28,862 nucleotides of DNA from Trichoplax adhaerens. Taxonomy: Eukaryota > Placozoa > Uniplacotomia > Trichoplacea > Trichoplacidae. The notes beneath the pieces are model-generated. The model had not been told where the DNA came from. It did not search any database and saw only the letters and a list, made by a program, of their open reading frames with translations. A program made the position numbers and the translations under genes. The stretch covers positions 9,330,704 through 9,359,565 of the forward strand of contig NW_002060944.1 in NCBI RefSeq assembly GCF_000150275.1. The letters are read 5' to 3'. Shown piece by piece: positions 10,170-21,085 of this stretch. Numbering within the stretch: position 1 is the stretch's first letter; the number at the start of each line of letters is the position of its first letter.

Positions 10170-11480
10170 TTTATCGCTCGGGTTTAGAATATCGCTTTAG
10201 CTACAGTGATAACTAGAAGATTCTTTTCTGCAAACCCACTGCAGTATTTACTTATCGTTTCTGCTATAAAAATGTAGTATTAATCTTTCTGTTTTATTGG
10301 AAAATAATCGGTACTTTTCTACTCTTCCTACTCATACAGCAAAAACTTTTGCAACTTCTAGAGCTTGATACACTACGCGGCTGCTTTTCATATAAACTGG
10401 TTCTAATACACTTTATTAAACATCGTTCATTAGTACAGGTATGAATACATGACATAATTCTTAGTGAATAGAGTGGGGGTAACTTGTATATTATCTACGA
10501 TAAGGGATACTTAGGAACGCGGAAGTGAAAACTAAAGTAGCTCAGTTGTGAGATAGGTCTTCTCTATCTGTTGTGTCTACAATAGCAGTAATAAGCAAAC
10601 TATGACAACAACAAATACATTTATTCTACCATTTAGGCGGTAGTTTGATTAATTAGAGTAATATTAGATCATTGTTCTAATATGGCAGCTATAACTATAC
10701 ACTAATATACGCGTATTTAATGATTATATACATGCGTGTTTATTTGTATCATTAGAGAGGGTCTTGCAACCGCATGATCTTTAGGCTGTTTTTAATTCTT
10801 AATGATTTAGTAACGACAATTGGCGATAGCGTATATAAAGTACATAGTCTATCGCATTCTGGCAATGGTCAACATATCCATTCATACCCGTACCTTGTTC
10901 TTTATGCATGCTTACTATATATATCTTAGAGGACGTTTGCAATTTTCCGATCTACTCTCTATAAGTTGCCTACACTGGGTGTTTAGAATGAACTTCACTA
11001 CATCTCCTGAAGATAGGAAATTGTCAGCATTTAGAATTGTACTATAAGCTATAGATATTGAGAAGGATAAACCTGAGAGAAGGCATAGATGAGCTCGGAT
11101 AGTAGTATATAACATAAACAATAACATATATAACATATATATATATATATACGATAATTTCTAGTAGTGACTTTAATTTTTTACGTTATAGATTTCGACG
11201 TTCGATTTGGAATTGAGGGATTGCTGTGCGATGTATATTATTACTTTGTAATATCTGCTAATATAGCCTCGTATCATGTATTTGAAAAAGTAGAGAGGTA
11301 ATCAATAATAATCAACATTATAATGATGCTTAATTATATAATTAATTATTCGTATTTCAAAGTGTCCTCCAAATTTTTTTGTAGCTGGCAAAATTGAAAA
11401 TATTGTGCACGTATGTTACTGTATGTTGCGGTTATATACTTTTTCATGAACATTAATTGATGGTGGTGGCTAACCTTGAT
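10170..11480. other. intergenic AT-rich stretch
   Basis: This lies upstream of the BMT5-like gene. It contains a TATATAAAG word near 10832 and a short (TA)n tract at about 11138-11151. The overlapping open frames on opposite strands at 10820-11136 show no family resemblance and are treated as chance. Confidence 0.4.
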
Positions 11481-11482
11481 GA

Positions 11483-11632
11483 GATTTTTATCAGTCTGAA
11501 GCTAACGCAGTATTCAGATACTTACCTTTATTTGCAAATGAATTGGTTTGGCCAAACTGTTTAGTCAAGCGCTTTATAGGTGTCGGTGATGGAGAAAATG
11601 ATGATGAGATCTTTAAATCTATACATTATTAG
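11483..11632 (+). pseudogene. possible fragment with a HAD-phosphatase-like motif
   Basis: A 49-codon open stretch ending in TAG contains GVGDGENDDEIF (11579-11614). This looks like the metal-binding GDGxND motif of haloacid-dehalogenase-type phosphatases, including Cof-type and sugar-phosphate phosphatases. Residues before it are plausible protein, but no other HAD motif (such as DxDGT) was found nearby. An acceptor-like TTTATAG ends at 11579. This may be a leftover exon, or a short coincidence. Confidence 0.2.
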
Positions 11633-11639
11633 ATTATTT

Positions 11640-12700
11640 TATTAGATAGGTCAATTGGCGAAAAAATTTTCTCTAGCTCAATAGAATGATTAAATAATTT
11701 GGTATATAATTGTGAATCATTATATCTTAGCAATGAAATCAATTCCAAACTATTAATCTACTTACATGATCCCAAAATCCATTTTCTATGATATTATTGG
11801 CTGTACTAACATTCGTTACAACTCACGTCCATTTCTTTCGTTATAAAATCATTGGCTACTGAAATAGATATATCTAAGCCGATATTTAATTAACATAGAA
11901 TCAGAATACGTAGTTGTCATTTGAAGAAAGTTCGATAAAATAGGATGATGCTGAAGTTAAAGTTGATTGGAACATTTCATAAAACTACTAGCATACTAGC
12001 GCAGTAGGGCATCCACATCTAAAATTAACAACGGTGATCTTATTATTCTGCCAGTAGAAATTGCTTTAACTATTGCAGGTTAACCTTATAGGATTGGATG
12101 CTTATCACCAAACCATAGCTTGGTTATCGAATTTTGATTATTCTGGCATCGAAATTGAGAATTATGTTCATTTACATCGCAATAACCAATAAATTGATTA
12201 ATTATTTTAAATTCTTGCTGATAAACACTACGGAAGGTAATTTCGCAACATTCACGTGTGTGGTATCATAGGGTGGCAAAAAAGTAGCCTAAATGTTGAA
12301 TAAAGTATACTTTACAGTTTTCGCATCCAGATCCCTTCACATTAATATAATCAGCTAATCGAAGACCAATGCGCATCCTCTGTAAGAAAATGAAAGTTTA
12401 CAAATCGATCTTTGTAAGTTAAGAAATTAAGTGAATGAAGTAGTATATACTGAAAAGTATACACACACGCGCACAAAAAAATTATTTTAATATATAGATT
12501 ATATAGTATGTAATTATGTAAAGTATAAAGCATACTTAAATGCAGTTTATTAAGCAATTTTACGTTAGTTGTCTTGTATTAAAGCTTATAATAATAATAA
12601 AATATAACTTATTAACTTAAAATTAATAATACTTTGACACAAAATCCTAGTATAAGAATTCTAGTACTATAATTTACCTAGATACTAGAATAATTGTAGG
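11640..12700. other. AT-rich stretch with nothing identified
   Basis: Frames are short and stop-rich. A 68-codon minus-strand frame at 12351-12557 is compositionally a TA-rich accident. I see no RNA gene, repeat boundary or promoter that I can support. Confidence 0.4.
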
Positions 12701-12704
12701 TTGA

Positions 12705-12789
12705 TGTAGTGCTTGGGTTTTACAACCTCTTAGGTTTGCAATCGACTAACTTAAAACTTGAGTTATTAAAATTGAGCTAATCTCTAATG
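12705..12789 (+). repeat. interspersed SINE-like repeat, copy 1
   Basis: About 85 bp beginning TGTAGTGCTTGGGTTTTAC and ending near TCTCTAATG is repeated in the same orientation at 15695-15776 with substitutions and small indels. In the other copy a TGGCTGTAGT...TTGG segment about 32 bp before AGGTTCGCAATC resembles tRNA-type A and B boxes. A tRNA-derived SINE is one reading, but no poly(A) tail is clear. Confidence 0.5.
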
Positions 12790-13291
12790 TGGAACATGTC
12801 TATGTTTGTAGATGATTCTATGTATTTGCTGATATACCGATACCTTACTTATACTAAATTTAGTAAAACTATTATAAGAGTATTTTGATATTAAAATTTT
12901 ATGGTTACATGTTTAAGGTATTAGTCGCCGAATGCTGTTCTATACAAGAGTCTTATAAAAAGTGAGATGACGTAGGAAATCTGTTTACATATTTACTAGG
13001 GTGATGAATATTAAATTAAAAGATAGAGATAGCAATAATATGTTTACGCTTGAACATTTTCTATAGAACCAGAGTTTCTCTTAAAATAAAGATAACTATT
13101 GTTAATGACTTTAGCTAAAAAACTTGACTTAGTGTCTTAAGTTAGCTTGTGTTTTTCTTGTTCCAACTACTGAGTTGTGACACAACCATGACTATCTTGA
13201 GTCAGCACGTCAAAGTTCACGTACTGAAAACGTAGATAGTCACAATTATCGACTTTAATAGAATCGAAACTATAAACCAATCTCTAGAGAG

Positions 13292-13540
13292 TTATTCCGA
13301 CTGAATCTTATACTTTTCCACGCGACTCTTAGATATACGATAACTCGACCAATTAGCATTGAATTCATTCATTCGCTGATTATAGGTATAGCCTGTATTG
13401 TGATAGCCACTATTGATCATATGATTGCTGAATCTCCATGATGTTACAGGTGTATATATATAGACAAAATTCAATTCAGAGGTTACAACATACATTATAT
13501 ATATTGCAACATGCGTATGAGGGCCAAGTAAAATAAAGTT
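13292..13540 (-). pseudogene. decayed coding exon, copy B of a two-copy family
   Basis: The minus-strand frame ending at 13292 contains GYTYNQRMNEFNANWSSYRI then SKSRVEKYKIQSE and stop. Its NWSSYR-SKSR core matches copy A at 4501-4780. Relative to copy A a one-base deletion near the end shifts the frame into an early TAA. Upstream the shared YTPVTSW block is intact here, whereas copy A has TAG at that point. Beyond about 13495 the frame is lost. The nearby TA-rich tract suggests local slippage. The protein is unrecognised. Confidence 0.4.
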
Positions 13541-13861
13541 TCCTTTAAAATGGTAGTGCTAATTTAAATAGTCCGATCAGTCATAATGGCAAGATATCAT
13601 TTTCTCCCCAATCGATTATTCGATAACTGTTCGCATCTCTCAATTCAATATTAACTAGAACATGTTCAGTTTATTGTAAGCAAGTATTTATACATTTGTT
13701 ACGATCCTAATCCTAGCGATCGATAACTGAAATAATTTTTTTGATTTAAAAACTGCAATCTTCGAAAGATGTACTTGCGATGACAATGATAGCAAAATAG
13801 ATTTCGGACTGTCATCATCGATTAACCAAGTAGTGGCGTAAAATAATAAAAACCATGTGTC

Positions 13862-14520
13862 ACAAAACAGCTTTCGTGATCGGGCCTAGTCTATTCTATC
13901 TACTCTATCCGATCACCGACTAACTTCAGGCAATCCTCTATAAGGAAAACTAACTTATTCCAATAGTAAAGAGACTGAGTCAAACGATAGATCTAGGTTA
14001 ATAACTTTATTAACTTCTAGCTACACTAAGGCCTTCTCCTTTACACTAGTCTCAGGAGAACTTAAATACCCTTTCTTATTTACAGTCACTATACTTGTCG
14101 CCAATAATATTAGTTACTCCAGTTAGCAAGTCTAATTATCACACACAACAACAGAGAACAATATTTATGTCCTATTTGTTAGACCATAATAATACACGAT
14201 TAATAATCAGTAGCAATAATAATATTAAGCGACCAACAATTTTTGATTGCTAACTGCTTTAATACTGCGTATAGCAATTCCACACTAATAATACTTACTT
14301 CAATTACATGACAGCTATTTTCTACTACTAGGTGCTAGTCAGCATGGTCATACACGATTGTAAACAATTATTAATCGTAAACACGGAGCTACTAGCTCCG
14401 TAACACCATGGATGAAGGTTAAAGCGCGTAAAGTTGTCTATAATAATGGTTGTCGGAGCGTTATCCACAATTTTCACTCGATCACTACTTAGCAATAAAT
14501 TGTCGATATGCAATCACTAA
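13862..14520. repeat. left part of a dispersed inverted-repeat family
   Basis: The segment CTATAAGGAAAACTAACTTA (13940-13959) and its surroundings have a similar copy in the same direction near 18490-18550, and reverse-complement relatives near 19955-20000 and 20505-20545. At 14358-14400 the words TGTAAACAATTATTAATCG and GGAGCTACTAGCTCC resemble foldback words at 19430-19550. This suggests remains of one or more elements with inverted ends. No transposase frame is present. Confidence 0.4.
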
Positions 14521-14529
14521 CTTAACTAA

Positions 14530-15690
14530 ATTTTCAAGTAATTCGAGATTTCTTAGTACCTTGAAGGAGATACTATAATAAATTTTATATCTTATATAGC
14601 CTATATCCTAACTCCGATACTGTGTGTACTAAGAAATAAACGATATTAAAATTATAGTATTAGGATTGCTATTGTTTTAATAGAAATTGCGTACCTGAAA
14701 TACAAGGAATTGCTCGAACTTTGCTTCGATATCAAGGAATGTTATCATTGTTGGAAAGTAGTTTACTTTACTGATATTTATCGATGAGCAATTGTTATGA
14801 TTTTGTATTTATTATACTACATCACTGAAATTACGGTTGTTACCGTCGGTGTAGTTTAAAGCTAATCACCCAATTCATTGATGTACGAGTTATGTAGATA
14901 TCGGTTTGGTGCAGCATTGAAACCGTATTTAATGCATAGTATACGTCTATAAGAATGCGCATGTTAGTAACGTAGAACTGATTACAACAACTGAATAAAG
15001 AAGTAAAATTGTAAGCGTGTCTAGAACTTTAGTCGGAGTACCTCAAGCAATCAGCAAATACCATAATTAGGTCTTCAGATCTAGGTACTGGAAGGCCCAT
15101 GCATGTTCTCAGTATATAACAGTGTAACAGCATGGTATAAGGAAGCATATGATGCATAGTAAGAGGCTCTAGCTATTAATTTTTCTTTTAATGTATTGCT
15201 TTATGTACGATATGTACTCGCTCATTTTAATGGAAAATTTACTGGCATTTTGCAAGAGTTGCTTTATTAAAATACGAAGTATTTATCCCTTTCTGACATT
15301 GCAATGCATATGCTTATAAAACAGTTAATCATATTGTAAATCAGAAGATCGCCTTATTAACATTAACTAATATTGTTATGGAGTAACTTTTGCATTGCTG
15401 TCGTAACATAATTGGCATGAGATAACTTATCTAGGAATGTATTCATATTAATTTATCTATAATGTTTTACATATTTTTAATAGATTGCTGTATACTTTTA
15501 TAATATTATCTATCAACTGATAATTAATCTTAATGTCGATTTACTATAAATCGATTAATTTTTTAATAAGTTTGGATTCAGTTTTGTCTAATAAGAGACT
15601 AGAGGTATCATTATTCCATATGACGATAGAGGATCGTCAGTATGTAGAATCGTACTATAAGTAGATATCAGGCAAGACGAACCTCATAGT
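14530..15690. other. AT-rich stretch, partial repeat only
   Basis: Apart from a partial copy of the 6821-7395 repeat around 15374-15440, I see no gene, RNA or regulatory element that I can support. Confidence 0.4.
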
Positions 15691-15694
15691 TGGC

Positions 15695-15776
15695 TGTAGT
15701 ACTTGGGTTTTACAACCCCTTAGGTTCGCAATCATCTAACTCAAATCTGGGTTATTAAAATGAGTAAATCTCTAAC
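15695..15776 (+). repeat. interspersed SINE-like repeat, copy 2
   Basis: This is the second copy of the repeat at 12705-12789, sharing TTGGGTTTTACAACC, CTTAGGTT, GCAATC, CTAACT and GTTATTAAAA. Its GGTTCGCAATC is closer to a tRNA B box than copy 1. Confidence 0.5.
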
Positions 15777-15789
15777 GCGACACAAGATC

Positions 15790-18480
15790 AGGCAAACACC
15801 GGGCATAACCTTAAAAGTAACCGTTTATTAATAGAACGCTTGACAAGAGAAGCATTCAGTTTTCTTCCCTCATAATAGCAGTCGAAAGTGGCTAAGATAA
15901 GCCAGATAATCGACTTCGTCTCCACGATAATATATTAAGATATTATATAAAAATATCACCCGGTATAGCTGGTTACTGTGGCCTTATACACATATGAACG
16001 AAAGGTATAAGTGTTCCTTTTCATCATCAGCAATCATGAAATTACCTTATAAATATAGTAGACTATTCTACTTCTTAATGCTACCGTACCGCAATTACTA
16101 CTACAATTAGCTGAAACTATTGTATCGGCTCGAAGCGTTTAGATTCTATTATAGTTAAATTTTTCTTAGATTACAAATTTAGATTTGTGACAATAGCTAG
16201 CATGGAAATTAGGCCTTATTAGTATTGTATTATAGTCCAGATTTTATAAAATACAAACATACATATATTGCAAGATATTACCAAGTACAAGAATTAAGCG
16301 TTAAGCTACATATTAAGAATACACAACCTGAAATAATATACCACACAATATCTAGCTCTAATGATTATACGAATATGCATTTCTTTCATCGGTGTCATAA
16401 AAATAATGCTAAGGTAATACTTTGATTGATTTTGGATTATTGTAATTTCCTACTGAAACCTTTTTGGCTAATCATTCTAATAGTACTCCCTATTTGATCT
16501 TTATTTTAACCTTCAAAAAAATAATTAACGTTCTTCCAGTTGCTGAAATAAGATGTAAAGTTATAGTTAATACCATGCTTTGATAGTTATATAAATACTT
16601 AATTGTGCTTTGGCCTTCGATACTGCCGTGTTAGCTATTATTCAGAAATTGTTGATGCTTGCATCATCTGGTATCTACAGCTTGTTGTAATCTCAACATT
16701 CAGTAAGAATGGTAGGGGGCCGATCGTATATATATACAGTAATAATGTTGATTGATTGGCAATTTTGTTTCAGTGTACCAACCGATGCAATCTAATAATT
16801 TATTCAAAGTTAAGAGCGACTACACTATGGATTGCTCATTGATGTCGTTTATTTCTAATTCTACGATCAATGTCGGCACAAAATGCAAGAAAAACTGAAT
16901 TGAATAACACTTTTATTTTTAAACTATATTTCTAAGAAAAGTAGAGGTAATAGAATAAAGAGTTCTGGTACACCATAATTAAAAGATGTATTAAGAGGTT
17001 GTTTGTAACAGTGTAGCACTATAACAGGTATTTTACCCCTATCGGGTAAACGCGCGCTCGCCATTCAATATAGGTCCAATTATAATTATAATCACTTTGT
17101 CATAGTATTGCTCCCGCCTAAATTACCTCTTGTAAATAATTATGCGTACGCACTTGAATAGGTTTATTATCCATTAAAGAATTTTAAAGATTTCTACGTC
17201 AATTCGAAACAATTCGAATGCAAAGATGACAAATGGGAACGAAGCTATTGTTAGTTCTTTGAAGCACATCATTGGAGGGATGGGAAATTTTCGTGTCCCT
17301 TGGGGATGATTACTTTGTATTTCCTCAGGTAGATTGTATTCTAGAATGACATTTATAGGAATAGACTTTCGGTAAAATCTCAAATTCGAACATTTCGCAA
17401 AGTCTGAAGAGTCATTACTTTTTCAAAGAAAACTCAAAGGTGAAAAAAATATTCACAGGTACATTTAATCCTTCTGTAAGGCGGTTAAACATTGATAAAG
17501 TATTGTAATCTTTTTTGAAATAAACACTGACAGTAAAGTTTAAAAGATCAGTTATTGGGTAATTATAAAAGCTCTACTTATCTGCATAAGTGTATAAACT
17601 TTAGCGAGATTATTTTTTTATTTTTCGAAAAATAGCTCGTAAGATTTCAGTCTCTACTGAACCGATTCTTCGAGAAAAATAGCGTGCTTTGTTCTAAACA
17701 ATCTTTATAAGACACCTGCATAGATAATATAATTTAATAATCTATAAATTGCCGGGATTATGGTTAAGATTTCAATTCTCAAAATTAATAGCGTAGATTT
17801 TAACCCTGAAGGCATACTTTAACTATTCCATTAGTAGCAACAGGTTACCACTGATACTCTCATCAACTCTCTTACTCTATGCATCATAAATAGTCTTCAG
17901 TGTTGGTAAATTTGATATTCTTTATATCCATAACATATTCTTTGAAGGGCGCATTTACTTGTACGATATCTAAATCAGTCCTACATAGTATTCATTAGAA
18001 AATATGTTAGGAAAGAGACTATGTTCCTTTGATAGGTGCAATAAGAAGGAAATTAGGGTATTGTAGTAGTCAAGAGGAACATCGTTGTTTCGGAAACGCT
18101 TTCTCTACTTCTTGGTATAGATCTAAATATCACTGCAGTGAATTAGCATAAAGTTGGGCTTACTTGCTACTCTAGTTGATTTTAAATGATCTCATAATTA
18201 TAATTATTTGTATCTTTTGTGAATAAGATAAATGAATGCAATAATCTTGATTTAGTAAGATTTATTGAGATTCCACGAACTATAGCTTTATTCACTATCG
18301 CATCGAAATGCGATTGCATTTTTGTTAGCTATCAATCACAACAGTACAGCTTGATAGCACATTAAATGAGATCACGGTTATACTATCTATTACTACTACT
18401 ACTGCATATCATAACAAGGGTTGTTTCTTTTGTGAAGGATCGAGGCTTCACAATGCAGCCTTGTGACGATCTTCCTATTT
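15790..18480. other. AT-rich stretch with nothing identified
   Basis: A 69-codon minus-strand frame at 17174-17383 has a mixed composition with a hydrophobic C-terminal part but no splice signals or recognised family. A 66-codon plus-strand frame at 16225-16425 is unremarkable. A lone AG-CTC-GTAAGA at 17634-17644 matches the micro-exon pattern found later, at about the rate expected by chance. Confidence 0.35.
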
Positions 18481-18489
18481 GACTACTTT

Positions 18490-19330
18490 CTCTATAAGAT
18501 CTCCAATTTTCCTCTGAAGACCTTTCGTAGAGGAAACTTACTTATTCTGACTTCGTAATTTAGAGTCAACAAGTAGCAATGTAAGTCGAGGCACTTGACT
18601 AGCAAGGACTTTTAAGCCTAGGAGAGGCTATTGCTTACTGCTACGCCTTCAGGTGGAACTCAAGTTAACAACTTCATATTCATATCTTGAATTGATCCAG
18701 CTTCAATCCGAATTAAGAGCAAAATTCTAGAACTTCGGGCTTTAGCTAGCTATGTCAGTGCTTTAAGTTTAACGCTGATCACATTAATCGTTTTTCAACA
18801 GCCGGAATTCGGGTTTTAGCCGTAACATTTATACTCTTGTCTCAGTCACACAGGATACGGGCAAAAAGCATCCTGCATTTCACGATTCAGTATAGACTAG
18901 TGCAAACTCCCGTCGCTTTGCTGACGGTTTACGATAATGTGCTCATTTAACAGATAGTATTACCATTTGATAGACCTGTCAGATGTAATACTATATACAG
19001 TGTCAGTCAGTAATAGTACGGTTAAGACTGTTTTTGTGTGTTTGCGCTAATTCGATAATACCTAAAGTTAGTACGTTATAACTCGCTACTGTCACAAGTT
19101 ACATAATAATACTTGTGATTGAATAATTATAGTATTCTACAAATGTAACATACACTTGTTCAGTCTACGTGTTAATGGTGGATTGTACTGCGTACATTAG
19201 CGAATTCACTGTTTCACAAACTTGTAATTATAATGCGTTGTAAAAGTCAACGGCGTACGTATATAAGCCGCCACTTTTCAATACAATAAAGAGAGAGCAG
19301 AGTTAGTAGTCAGTTTTACAATAACTTCAA
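18490..19330. repeat. foldback and dispersed-repeat patch
   Basis: The patch contains a same-direction relative of the 13924-13970 repeat (about 18490-18550). It also has a hairpin with arms GTAGCAATGTAAG and CTTACTGCTAC between about 18574 and 18640, and a CAGGAT/ATCCTG hairpin near 18850. A TATATAAGCCGCC word at about 19259 is followed by AATAAA about 25 bp on. This layout resembles a retroelement terminal repeat or a small promoter, but no element ends could be fixed. Confidence 0.35.
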
Positions 19331-19340
19331 TTACGTGTTT

Positions 19341-19903
19341 AATTTCTTGTCTCTACGCTAAGTGAGAGTGGTACGAACTTTCAATACAGTTGTTAGTATT
19401 AACTCTAGATAGTAATACACAACTGTTACGAAGCGTAGCTCCGTAAATTATAAAATAAGTAATAATAATTGATTAACCCGGGTTGTTTACCGTTTTGGTA
19501 GACAACCGTAGGGCATTAATACTGGTTGTTTACAATTATTATAAACGGAGCAATCAACAAAGGTTTAATTATATCTAGCTGGTTATAATATTGCTTAATA
19601 TAGGATTACCTTATGGGAGCGCACTGCTCTTGCAATTAATTACTCATATTGGTGCTGAGCTCATGCTCATCGATTGACTCATTAATTGGTTGCTATTCAT
19701 TAGTGTTGTTTACAAACTGAGCCCATACTAAGTGGTATTAATTGTCTGGGAGTATCTACCTAAAGTAACATATACAAATTGTGGAGGGAGCAACTTCCTA
19801 GTATGCCCCACAGATGAGTGGGGATGGTATAAAGACCGAGCGAATTATCACTCGCTAGTAGTAGTTGTTCCGGACTAGGATAATCTAGTAGAGACAAGAA
19901 ATT
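19341..19903. mobile_element. 563 bp element with perfect 16 bp terminal inverted repeats
   Basis: AATTTCTTGTCTCTAC (19341-19356) is mirrored exactly by its reverse complement at 19888-19903. Inside are hairpins such as GGTTGTTTACC with GGTAGACAACC near 19492-19518, and GTTTACAATTATTATAAAC near 19526. No coding frame is present, so a non-autonomous foldback or MITE-type element fits. Target-site duplications are not obvious. Confidence 0.5.
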
Positions 19904-19904
19904 G

Positions 19905-20880
19905 GATGGCCGAATAAAAAGTACCAGTGGTTGGAGAGAAACCTTAGTAGTTGTGTAACTGTGTGGAAAGAGTTAGTTTTCACTTAGTAGAAGACTTCCA
20001 AGTCAGTGGAAGACTTACATAATTACTCTAGCACTTGATATAAACGAGTCATAAGAGGGATTTGCGACAACACTAGGCAACAATCTTCTCAATTAAGACC
20101 AAGTTCAGAGCGGGCTTCGTAACAGGCGGATTAGTATTAAAATGTATCCGCTCATCTGAATAAACCATAAAAGGCTTGTACTACTGCTAGTGCAAAAGCA
20201 AGGATAAAACTTACGAAAACCAATGCAGGGTGAATTAATGTAGTCTATACTTTACCATAAGTATAACAATGGGCTTCATACTTGTCACAGTCATCAAAAT
20301 AACTTATATGGATGTGTAATTTATGATAACATTTGGTTTTAAACTATTTAGAAGTATGAACTACTACTTTAGGAATGGTTATTGTTAGTATGTTGGTAGC
20401 ATAGTAAATATGTTTATAACTACTGAAAGAGTATATAAGAAGGACTGCGATCAATAAAAAGTGATTCAGGTTAAGGCTAAGTTGTGTGATAGTTTTATAT
20501 CGTACACTGTGTGGAGCGAGTTAGTACTTCGCAAGGATTCCAGTTACTATATCGTAGGCTAGGGAAGTAGTTCTGCGGATGAACGTAAAGTTTATTATAA
20601 GTACGGTATTGTTTTCTTGTGTCGCAAGGGTAGTTGTGGCAATACTCTATTCTGTTATGAATAGTGATAATAATCAGTAAAACCACTCACCTATTGCACT
20701 TATACTGGTTTTAGAAACGAAAAATCAGTTTTTATAACGTAAACGTATCAATTTAGTGACAATAATAAGCATAGAATAAAAGTTGCATTATTACCGAAGA
20801 ATTTGGGTAACTACGCGTGTTGCAGTACTGAGTTTAAATTAACCACAAATTTTCAACTTCGATCTTATTATTGAAGATTC
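19905..20880. repeat. reverse-oriented copies of the dispersed family; upstream region of the peptide gene
   Basis: CTGTGTGGAAAGAGTTAGTT (about 19958-19977) and CTGTGTGGAGCGAGTTAGTA (about 20508-20527) are similar direct copies. Both are reverse-complement relatives of the 13945 repeat. A TATATAAG word at about 20433 is followed by AATAAAA at about 20454. The last 60 bp before 20885 may hold the 5' untranslated region of the secreted-peptide gene. An AG three bases before its ATG could be an acceptor. Confidence 0.35.
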
Positions 20881-20884
20881 AGCA

Positions 20885-21085
20885 ATGAAAACTAAGGTTG
20901 CTTTGGTTTCCATTTTATTCCTCGCTGTCGTTGTGGTAGAATGCAACGAAATAGAAGTTTCACTAGATGAGATAGATGAACCAATGATGGAATCGCATCT
21001 TGCAGATAAAGAATTGAATATCATGAACTGTAAGAATAACATCAATAAAGAAGATGCACTGGAGAAATCTATGGATGAGCTGAAT
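20885..21085 (+). CDS. exon 1: signal peptide and acidic segment
   Basis: The frame starts at an ATG in context AGCAATGA. Residues 4-20 are strongly hydrophobic with a lysine-bearing N-terminus, and cleavage is plausible near VEC/NE. The remaining 47 residues are rich in Glu, Asp and Asn, as in a propeptide. The frame stays open past GTGAGT at 21086 for 15 more codons, so splicing is inferred from the donor and from the change to intron-like sequence. The opposite strand is open across this span but is only a shadow. Confidence 0.72.

Noticed and set aside
17634-17644. AG-CTC-GTAAGA, matching the micro-exon pattern
   Set aside because: It is isolated, outside the array, and at the frequency expected by chance. 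A neighbouring AATAGCGT copy lacks a donor.
18158-18168. Minus-strand AG-CAA-GTAAGC
   Set aside because: Single background hit on the other strand.
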